A DNA stretch of 64,000 bases from Cystobasidiopsis lactophilus. Lineage: Eukaryota > Basidiomycota > Agaricostilbomycetes > Agaricostilbales > Chionosphaeraceae. The DNA lies in the NCBI GenBank assembly GCA_001599975.1, contig BCIO01000003.1, positions 1,178,001-1,242,000 of the forward strand. The letters are read 5' to 3'. Under the pieces are notes generated by a model that did no database searches, was not told where the DNA came from, and saw nothing but the letters and a program-made list of their open reading frames with translations. Shown in pieces: positions 55,931 through 64,000 of the stretch. Numbering within the stretch: position 1 is the stretch's first letter; each line of letters opens with the position of its first letter. The translations under genes were made by a program, and so were the position numbers.

Positions 55931-57379
55931 ATGGACAGCAAGCTGAATGGATTTAAGCCGGTCGTCACTGCTTTGTTGGGAGCTGGGTGAGTAAAGACCT
56001 CAATCACGGACTCGGCTGATGCAAATCCGGACAGCCTGTTCTGCAAAGACGAACACTTGCCTGGTATGCTAGAGATCATTCGGCTCCAAAAGGAGACGAA
56101 AACTTAATTCGAGCGCCAATAGCGCTGCTCTCCTGCCCTTTGATCGAGCTGGTCGCCATCTATTCGCGATCTAGAAAATCAGCCGAAGCTCTCTTGGCAG
56201 ACGTGGACAGCGAACGTCTCATCGACATCTACTCGGATGACACTCCTGGACACGGCCTCAACGAGCTGTTGGCTAACCCAAACATTCAAGCGGTCGACAT
56301 GGTGTTGCCGATTCACCTTCAACCCGCTTTGATCCAGAAGTGCTGGGCCGCTGGAAAGCATGTTGTAAGAGTCCTTCCTTTCAACTACTTGTCACCTGGC
56401 TCAAGACTTGCTGGGCACCGGCAGCTGTCTGAGAAGCCCATCGCTGGCACTTTCGCAGAAGCGACAGCTCTTGTCGAGGCCTACGAAACCTTGCCTGCCC
56501 CCAAGCCTGTGTGGGCTGTCGCCGAGCAATTTCGTTATCTGTCCATGCTGGACACCGTGATCGAGAAGCGGGAGCAGCTCGGTCGAATCGGACATTTTTC
56601 TCTCGAGCTGTGAGTTTATCTCTGTCATCAGCATTAAAAATAGTCCGCTGAGAGAGCTCCAGATATACGGATACCGCTCCCGGGAACAAGTACTACGAGA
56701 CCAAGGTGGGCAATGATTGCTAACTTGAAGGTTGTCGTCCGCTCGCTCAGAAGGAACCCAGTGGCGTCAAGAGCCTACCTTTGCTGGTTTCATTGTGGAC
56801 GGGGGCGTTCACTTCGCTGCTGGTGAGAGACTAGCTCCTTCAGAGTGCTCCCATCCCCAACGCTGACTGAGCATCAGGCCTTCGTCGAGTCCTACCTTCC
56901 GCCATCTCGTCCGTCTGCGCCTTCACCACCTTGCTCAAGCCAGACTTGCCACCTATTGATACTTTCAACGCGTCGGTGCGATGCGTGGATGGAGCGTAGG
57001 CCATGTCTCCTCTTCGATCGAAAGGCCTTTGACTTGAAATGGTTTCTCCAGTACTGGCTCGTTCAACCTCAGTTTCGGATCTCCTCAAGCCAAGATGGAA
57101 CTATCACTGGCTGGTGCCAACGGCTCTCTCATTATGAAGGACTTCAAGGAATGCACCATCTCGGATGCCACCGGCCAGGTCACCGAAAAGCTCAAGTTCG
57201 ATCCAGCCCTATTCCACGAGGCCGTCTGCGGTGAAGTTGGTGCCTTTGCCGACGCCATTCTGCACTCCAAGCCTCTCGACCCTCGGGGCGCTCCGACCGA
57301 GGCCTTGGCCGACCTGAAGCTCATCCACAGCATCTTGGAGTCTGGCAAGGCCGACGGCGAGACGAAGAGACTGGTGTAG
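55931..57379 (+). CDS. Gfo/Idh/MocA-family oxidoreductase
   Basis: Exons 55931-55986, 56035-56063, 56123-56364, 56425-56609, 56663-56705, 56762-56822, 56878-56995 and 57052-57379 give 353 residues in frame. The Rossmann start VTALLGAGLFCKDEHLPAL, VAIYSRSRKSAEAL, VDMVLPIHLQP, and the EKP motif GKHVLSEKPIAG (catalytic Lys) define the family; the C-terminal domain has FIVDGGVHFAA with the conserved His. These enzymes oxidise sugars or inositols, or reduce imines, with NAD(P). A relative among fungal proteins is glucose-fructose-type dehydrogenase, but the substrate is open. Two donors were chosen for phase (GTAGGC at 56996; acceptor at 56761). Confidence 0.87.
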
Positions 57380-57698
57380 AGACTCATATGGGATTGTGCT
57401 AGACGTCTGTATTGCAATCCTGACGGACTCAAGGGTAGACATGCGCTTGTATCTTTGTTGCATAGGTTTCTTGAGTCCTTTATGACCTTCGGCGCCCCGG
57501 GCCCTATCCACACTATTTGAGCATCACACTCATTTAGGTTCAGGTATCTGAGTGGCTCTCTATTTGGCGGCTAGTTACCTGCACGGTTGATGTGGATGAG
57601 GGGGATAGAATTCAAGCACTAAACAACATGATTACGGCAAAGGGCAGGATGCAATCGTTACAGTGCTCAACCGGTGAAGGGAGCGACACCCTCGCGAC
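57380..57698. other. Convergent intergenic region, oxidoreductase and dioxygenase 3' ends
   Basis: 319 bases between two facing stop codons. Nothing recognised beyond 3' UTR sequence. Confidence 0.4.
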
Positions 57699-59107
57699 CT
57701 ATCGGGGTGAGAATATCAGCTCATCTGGCGGGAGAGAAGCAGCGAAGAGGTATGAAACCCACCTCCTTCAGGCGAGAAGTTGCCGTCGAACTCGAGGGCC
57801 AGGTGGTCGTACTCAGCATCAGGAATGAACTGGGACGGCGTCTCAGTCTTAGGGCTGCAAACACAGGAAGAAAAGAGGTTCCACTTACGACGGCTTTGAG
57901 CGAGACAAGCGCGTTGGCGTTGAGCTTGTCGATGTGGGAGCGGCTGCTCTCGGGGAGCTTCAAAGTGAGGCGATTGCCGTACCAGTTGGCGAAATGGACC
58001 ATCGCCATCATGATGCGGGGCGTGTCAGACTTGGAAGCAATACCGGCGTGCCACAAGCGCAAATCGCGGAGAATGATCTAGAATTGTAATCAGTACGCCG
58101 CTCTGGTTAGAAGGCTGAGGAGACGGACCGAGCCTCTCTTAACAAACGGTCTGATAGGTGGGCGAACGGCACGTCGAGCCTCCAGAAGCTCCTCCTTGAT
58201 GTAGGGCGCGGCTGTTGACTATCTTCAGACACAGAGGATGTCAAGCAAGAACAGCGGACTGACTCGGACCCGCGTGGTCAGCGATGCTAGTGTCGCGGGC
58301 TGTGCCCAACCAGACCTCAGTGGCTCCGTTCCTGCGCGATGATGAGCTGGTGCGGGGAGAACAAAGCGCGCGGACACGCACTCCAAGTTGGTATCAGCCA
58401 GCATCACGTTGGCAACGATGGCGAAGACATGATCGGGGTGACTGCAGACCCGCTTCAGAGGCTGCCAACGAAGGCCGAGGCGAGAGAACCCACTCAAAGC
58501 CCAGGTCTGCGTGCACAGGCTGACGTCCTTCGCCCTTGAGTGCGGTGTTGCCATGAACATAGCGAACCTCGGGCTTCGGGCCAAGGATGCATGAGAGAAC
58601 CTGCCCTGAGAAGCGGTTGGTGTAGATCTCGGGCTGGATGTCGAAACCTTGAGGCAGATCGACAGGTCTGATATTGAAAAGCTCACGCTCAAGAACTCGG
58701 TCTGCAAAGGAGGGACCTGAGAGACGTTGCCGAGCTTGCTGGAAAAGTTGAAGTGGGTGGTGGGCCGGCTGAGGAGGTCCTTGGTCTCTTCGCACATCTG
58801 GTCGTTCAGCTTCTCCAAGATGGGCAATGGGATGACATTGTTGAGGACGACGATGCCATCCTTGTAGAAGCCGAGGACAGCCTTGTTGAGGTTTTCCTGG
58901 TGCGGGCTCAAGAGGTTAGAGTTGAACGTTGGGCAAGGCACAAAGTGGTGCAAACCTCGGACAAGTAGCCACTGGCCAGTCTGTTTTACGCTTGTGAGCG
59001 TGGTCCATGGGACAATGGTAGCGAGGCACGCACTCTTCCGCGGTCACTTCCACGACCACGGGGGCATCTGCGACCTGAGATCCGTTGGTTCCGTTGGTGA
59101 TGGCCAT
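57699..59107 (-). CDS. Phytanoyl-CoA dioxygenase (PhyH) family protein
   Basis: Reads from 59107 (MAITNGTNGSQ) down to a TAG at 57699. Well supported exons are 58382-58452, 58264-58331, 58129-58211, 57889-58077, 57763-57847 and 57699-57724; upstream exons include one starting at 58896 (ENLNKAVLGFYKDGIVVLNN) and one ending at 58490. The Fe(II)/2-oxoglutarate enzyme signature is visible: the HxD pair in RQPVHADLGFEW, the segment ENGATEVWLGTA, and the distal His in RDLRLWHAG. It should hydroxylate a small molecule; the substrate is unknown. The frame between GNVSQ and FDIQPEIY (58640-58725) needs a short intron I could not place firmly. It sits between the oxidoreductase and beta-mannosidase. 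Confidence 0.78.
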
Positions 59108-59506
59108 TGTGTCGTCTGCGTTTGCAAGATGAGGAACAAGAAATTGCGAGACGGCAAAAGGAAGGGGCTTGGCCACCCCAGGACCCCACGGCTCGGTTAC
59201 AAATGGAGGAGGTGGCACCGAGTCCTTCCACGGAACGCAAATATTTGCGCGGCAACCGAACTACCGACATTGGCCCTTATTTTATAAGAAGCCTTTCCCG
59301 TGAGTGGCAAATCGCATCTTCTTGCTCCTCTTCGTGCTCGCGCCTTCGCTCACCGCTCGTACTCGTCGTCACTCCGTTTCTTTCTTTTCTTGCCGCCTCT
59401 TCTCTACTCGCAAGACCACGAAGACTGACAGCGGCGAAGGCCCAAGCAGTCACCTAACTTCGGCAATCGCTTCAGCCCCTCCAAAGCCCCAACCAGGGTT
59501 GAGGAA
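59108..59506. promoter_or_regulatory. Divergent promoter region, dioxygenase / beta-mannosidase
   Basis: 399 bases between outward-facing starts. A TATA-like TTATTTTATAAG lies near 59277-59288, placed to serve either gene; the right half is a C/T-rich leader of the beta-mannosidase. Confidence 0.45.
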
Positions 59507-62500
59507 ATGATGCAAAGAACGACATTGTCAACAGGCTGGAGAGCGAAGGCAGAAGGCGACTCCGAGTGGTTGCCCGTGAAGATTGTCCCAAGCCAGTGGG
59601 TCTCTTTCCGCGACAGTGACCAGCTAGGCGCTAACGCGAAGCTGCAGAATCCATCAAACTCTCATCGAAAACAATGTCATTCCAGACCCTTTTCTTGTGA
59701 GTGAAAACAGCCAGCGAAGCAAAGAGAACTTTGGACTGAAGAGTGTCGGGCGGGGCAGCTGAACAACGAGAACTTGGAGTCCGTCCAGAGCGTCTCTGAA
59801 AAGGTGGGCATCCAGACTGGAGAGCAACCAAAAGCACGCTGACAGGCCGGCAGACTTGGATCTACGAGCTCGACTTTCAGGCCGCCAAACCAGCCAAGGG
59901 ATTTGCCTCCCGATTGGTTTTCGAAGGTCTCGACACCCATTGCAAGGTCTCGCTCAACGGCAAGCAGCTTCTCGAGACTGAGAACCAATTCGTTCGTGAG
60001 CAACCTTCCTTCTGCGCCTTCGGATCCCCTTTTCTGACTTTACGTACGAAGCCGAAATCGTCGATGTCTCCGCCACCTTGCAGGATGGCGCCAACAAGCT
60101 CGTTCGTGGGTGCTTTCGAAGTGAGAAATGCATTCCTCGAGCTCAAGGCGGTCTGCAGTGGTCTTCGAATCCGACTTTTTGAAGGCCCGAGCTTTGGAGG
60201 CCGCCGCGCAGAAGGACATCTCAAAGTACTCCGTCCTCGGCGACAGCAGCCGAGTCTACATCAGGAAGCAAGCTTCCGAGTATGGCTGGGACTGGGTGGG
60301 TGCCCATTTCCCAAAAGCGCTCGAATTCTTGCTGAAGTCGTTAGCGCAGGGCCCGTCGTTGGTGTCCGCCGGCCCTTGGCTGCCCGTCCACCTGGAAACC
60401 TTCCAGACCAAGCTGCTCAACCCTTGGGCCCACATCACTCTTAGCGACAACCTCGAGTCTGCCAATATCAAGGCCCTCTACGAGCTCGATGGCGACAAGG
60501 CGGCAAAAGGTACCGTCGCTTTCACCCTCAAGGACCCTGCCGGCAAAATCAGAGCCGAGACCTCCGTCGCTCTCGGGAGCTCTTTGGAGCTGACTGCCAA
60601 GCTCGGCAAAGAGGACCTCTGGTGGCCCGCCAACTCCGGCGCTCAGCCTCTTTTCGAAGCCAGCTGGCAGATCGTGGTCGATGGCGCCGTCTTGGATTCT
60701 CATTCTGAGAAGATCGGCTTCCGCCACGTCGAGATTATCCAGGAGCCTTACAAGGAGGAGAAGGGCTCGTCTTTCTACTTCAAAATCAACCACGTGCCCA
60801 TCTTGTCTCTGGGTGCCGACTGGATCAACGCCGACTCTTTCGTGGCTAGGCTGACCGCTGAAGACAACGAGCGCTGGATCAAGCTGGCTGCAGATGGTGG
60901 CCACAACAGTGAGCTTCACCTTTTTTTGCATTCGTTCTCTCCCTGATTCTGGTGCCCAGTGATTCGAGTTTGGGGCGGTGCCACTTATCCTCCTCGTGGT
61001 CAGTTACCCTTTTGCCTTGTTTTGTAAAGATGAGGCCGTCTGATGGCCACGCCTACAGCTTTCTTCGAGGCTTGTGACAAGTACGGCATCATGGTCTGGC
61101 AAGACTTCATGTGGGCGTGAGTGCCAATCTGCCAAGAGTGTCTGGGTGCTCTACTAAATATTCGAGCAGCTGTGCTGCCTATCCCGCTACCGAGGCATAC
61201 ATTGCCAACTCGAAGCGCGAAGTCGAGGCTCAGCTCATCCGCCTACGCCACCATCCTTCTCTTGTCCTCTGGTGCGGCAACAATGAGGTAGAGATGCTCT
61301 TCTGGTACTACGTGAGTACATAGCTCTCGAAGATTCACGGACACAAACTTATGCGCTCTATGATCAGAACTGGGACGGCGACTGCAGAGACTTTGATGTG
61401 ATGTTCAACGAGATTATGCCAGCGATCGTCTCCAAGGTCCATCCTGGTGCCCTCTACTGGAACTCTTCGCCCTACAGCAAGCCGGGCATCAACGGCAACG
61501 ACCTGACGATGGGCGACTGTCACCAATGGGACGTTTGGCACGGCCCACAACTGCAAGTCTTCCTTCTTTTTTAAGAAACACACACACGCGAAGTGCTAAT
61601 GCATGCTCGCGCAGGCCTTACCAGGACTTCCGCAAGATCGGAGGCCGCTTCGTTTCGGAGTTCGGGATGATGGTTGGCTTCCTTCTTCTCCCTTCGACCA
61701 TCATCAATACTTATACTTGCTTCCCCAGTCGAGCCCCGACATCAGAACGACTCGATCGTACCTCAAGGGCGCCAACCCTCAAGATGCGCTGATCGGCTCC
61801 CAGCTCACCGAGAACGTAAGCCTTCGGTGCTCCTTCAAGAAGCATCTATGCTGACAGCACACGAGTAGCACAACAAGTGTCAAGACCAGAGCCGGCGCCT
61901 GGCCGTTTATCTCGCTGAGAACATTCCTTACACGTAAGTCCTATCGGGCGGTCGTTGTGCCACAGTGTTCTGATCTCTTACCGCAGCACTACCTTGGTCG
62001 GATACACCTATGCAACTCAAATCATTCATAGCGAAACTATGGTGGAGAGCTACAGGCATTGGCGCCGCCAGTGGGACAAGAACGGCGAGAAGATGGTTGG
62101 CGGAATTCTGACTTGGCGTGCGTCTTGTTTTCCTCTCTGCGATCAAGGTCGCCTCTCATATGCTTCACCATCAGAGCTCAACGACTGCTGGCAAACTGCG
62201 AGCTGGGCCATTGTTGACTACTTTTATCGCCCCAAGATGCCTTACTTCGCCGTCAAGCGGTGAGTGACGATGCTTAGCAGGTCGAAGAATCTGTCTTACT
62301 CGAGACTTACAGGGAGTGCCAACCTATCACTCTCGGCATTGAACGCACCGAGACTGCAGTCCCGGCGGCTGCCAAGCACTCGGCTCTCACCAGCTTCGAC
62401 ACCGAGGTTGCAATCTGGGCCAGCAACCTCACTTTTGAGACCGTCAAGGTCAAGGCCTCTGTGAAGGTGAGCTTCATTACGCCCTTCGCACCTATCCCGA

Positions 62501-63002
62501 TCGCTGAAAGCTGGCTTTGCAGGGCTTCGACACCATCACCCAAAAGGCGGTCGAGCTCACCCTCGAGAAGCCAGACGAAGTTTACACGCTGAAGGCCAAC
62601 GGAACGACCGAGCTCACCACCCTGCGTCTCGCCACTCAGAAGAAATTCTCGGCTTACCAGCCGAAGGTCGTCGTTTGGGTCGAGCTTGTCGACGCCACGT
62701 CCGGCGCGCAGGTCGCTCGCTTGGTCGACTGGCCGAACCCGCTCAAGTTCAACTATTTTATCGACCCCAAGCTCGAGATCACGGTTAAGGGCGACGAGGT
62801 CACCGTCAAGGCAACCGCGGCTCCCGCCAAGGCTGTCTGGCTCGACTTGCCGGTGGACGACCTTGATCTGCCGCAGTGGAGCGACAATGGATTCGACTTG
62901 TTCAAGGGCGAGTCTTTGACCGTCCAGGCGAAGGGTCTCAAGGGCCGCAAGATCACCATTGCCAAATGGCTCGGCGACCACTTGACTGATGAGTGGTATT
63001 AA
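59507..63002 (+). CDS. Beta-mannosidase, glycoside hydrolase family 2
   Basis: Eighteen exons: 59507-59595, 59648-59696, 59759-59803, 59854-59995, 60052-60105, 60159-60295, 60350-60908, 60960-60998, 61059-61116, 61170-61311, 61368-61552, 61615-61672, 61729-61815, 61869-61933, 61987-62117, 62175-62259, 62313-62466 and 62523-63002; 852 residues in frame. Landmarks are the N-terminal jelly roll (TWIYELDFQAA, VFEGLDTHCKVSLNG, YGWDW), RVWGG, YGIMVWQDFMWA, the acid/base Glu in LVLWCGNNE (about 430), the nucleophile Glu in RFVSEFG (about 515), and QLNDCWQTASWAIVDYF. It releases mannose from the non-reducing end of manno-oligosaccharides. There is no signal peptide, so it is probably intracellular, acting after uptake. 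Intron 61553-61614 has a GC donor (GCAAGT). Confidence 0.93.
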
Positions 63003-63107
63003 GCAAGGCTTTCCTCTTGTATTCGGTCTTATAGAAGCGGTCTAGTTGAATTGGTAGCACATGAGCATTCTCAGTATCACAATTACAAGGTCGCCCCATA
63101 GACAACC

Positions 63108-63980
63108 TCAAGTGCCAGGCATTTGGCCAAACTGAGTGTAGCCCAACTCCCGCTCGAGCTTGTCCAAGCAAGCCAAGTAGTTGGTGATGAGACCCGTGCT
63201 TGTCGATGCGTCCATGAGAGTCGGCAAGACATCGATGCAGTATTGAACCTTTCTCGACTGTAAAAACGCTCATTACAACATGATCAAAGTTGGTACAGAA
63301 AATGAAGAACGCACCAAGGACTTGCCATTGGTGGCGAGCGCTTGCGTTGGGATCTTGAGCAGGGTGTCGAGCATGGCGTTTGCAACCGAAAGCAGAATCT
63401 CGTGGTCATTCGAAGTTTCCGGAGAGGGGCGAGGGATCAATGAACGGCGATATTTGATGATTTCCTACAAGGCATTTAGATCTCTCAGGGGACAAAGCCG
63501 GCCATGCACTCACGAGTCGAACAACAAGCTGGAGGTTCTTCAGCAACTGACCCCAACATGCACATGAGGTGGATGGCACGTACGAACGTTATTTGCACAT
63601 TTGCACCCATCTGGAAGCGGACTCAGCTTGGGTTCAGCTTTGAAGGACTGCGACTCACGATGTGCATCGCGTTCTTGCGGATGATAACGGGGTCTGGCGG
63701 AAAGAGCTGGGCGGGTTGCATTTCGAACAGACTGGAGTGTACACAGAGATTGCATGAGATTGTGGTGGGACTGCGGAGCAGAGCGCTGACCTGCTGAACA
63801 ACTCCTGAATGTCGACCTGACCAAAGTTGTCCTCCGACGGCAGAGGAAAACAAGAGACGAGGTCTGGAGAGATCATCAAGTTGTCCGACGACGTGTTGGC
63901 ACCAAACTGCAGGTCTGGAGGAGCTGCCTTCATGATAGCAATGAGGCGCAGCTCCAACTCTTTCAATTGTTCCAGGCGTT
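63108..63980 (-). CDS. Unknown protein, C-terminal part, probably cut by the window edge
   Basis: Exons from the right: 63791-63980, 63659-63731, 63584-63610, 63514-63546, 63315-63464 and 63108-63257. The reading frame gives LEQLKELELRLIAIM, then SCFPLPSEDNFGQVDIQELF, LFPPDPVIIRKNAMHIMGA, LLKNLQLVVRLEIIKYRRSL, DHEILLSVANAMLDTLLKIP and VLPTLMDASTSTGLITNYL, and ends in GQMPGT and a TGA. It is helical and hydrophilic without catalytic motifs. A GCTAAT branch-like site and TTAG acceptor just before 63980 suggest that exons continue beyond position 64000; an ATG at 63987 is the alternative start. I do not recognise the family. Confidence 0.6.
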
Positions 63981-64000
63981 CTAACATGGTATTAGCGCCC

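Noticed and set aside
57848-57889. Second 2-base-exon candidate in the PhyH gene
   Set aside because: The same GTC|GTAAGT frame problem is solved by an ordinary acceptor at CCCTAAG, giving a 42-base intron.
63035-63090. tRNA-like A box (TAGTTGAATTGG) after the beta-mannosidase stop
   Set aside because: It fits the internal A-box pattern, but no GGTTCGANTCC-type B box or cloverleaf follows at the right distance.
1-64000. Transposons, virus-derived elements and CRISPR arrays
   Set aside because: No reverse transcriptase, transposase, capsid or integrase motifs, no long terminal repeats and no regularly spaced repeats were seen.

Overview
The window looks like nuclear DNA of a basidiomycete fungus. 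Genes are dense and protein-coding, and most are split by many short introns, usually 40 to 65 bases with GT(G/A)AGT-like donors. Several families are typical of Basidiomycota (DUF6534-type seven-helix membrane protein, Ser/Thr-rich GPI-anchored protein, PhyH-type dioxygenase). I found no rRNA or convincing tRNA gene, no CRISPR array and no recognisable transposon or virus-derived element. Gene models were spliced by hand from frame, splice signals and family similarity. For most genes the summed exon lengths are a multiple of three.

Layout. 1-5.5 kb: edge of an LRR gene (-), a HAD phosphatase (+) and RPAP1/RBA50 (+). 5.9-10.4 kb: a TALE homeobox regulator (-) and a DUF4203 membrane protein (+). 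10.7-25.8 kb: condensin subunit CAP-G/YCG1 (-), DUF6534 membrane protein (+), MFS transporter (-), a large PH-domain scaffold (-) and a small secreted protein (-). 25.8-27.5 kb: the emptiest stretch. 27.5-38 kb: an unknown helical protein (+), signal peptidase SEC11 (-), autophagy scaffold ATG11 (+), a secreted protein made of two tandem copies of one domain (+), an unknown small protein (+) and an EthD-domain protein (-). 38-52.5 kb: PWP2 (+), an SDR (-), an acidic protein (+), a DUF1275 membrane protein (-), a GPI-anchored protein (-), SLX1 (+), GPI3/PIG-A (-) and ribosomal protein eL14 (+). 53-64 kb: sugar transporter (-), Gfo/Idh/MocA oxidoreductase (+), PhyH-type dioxygenase (-), GH2 beta-mannosidase (+) and an unknown partial gene (-).

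Most genes are unrelated housekeeping functions: transcription, chromosome condensation, secretion, autophagy, ribosome and GPI-anchor synthesis. The only functional grouping I see is at 53-63 kb, where a sugar transporter, a sugar-type oxidoreductase, a dioxygenase and a beta-mannosidase sit together and may form a carbohydrate-use cluster. Neighbouring genes switch strand 22 times out of 28, so almost all intergenic regions are either shared divergent promoters or short convergent 3' ends.

The most unusual signals are in splicing. There are four probable GC-AG introns, many exons of 8-30 bases, a homeodomain cut into four pieces, and a GPI-protein gene whose frame is best explained by a 2-base exon.
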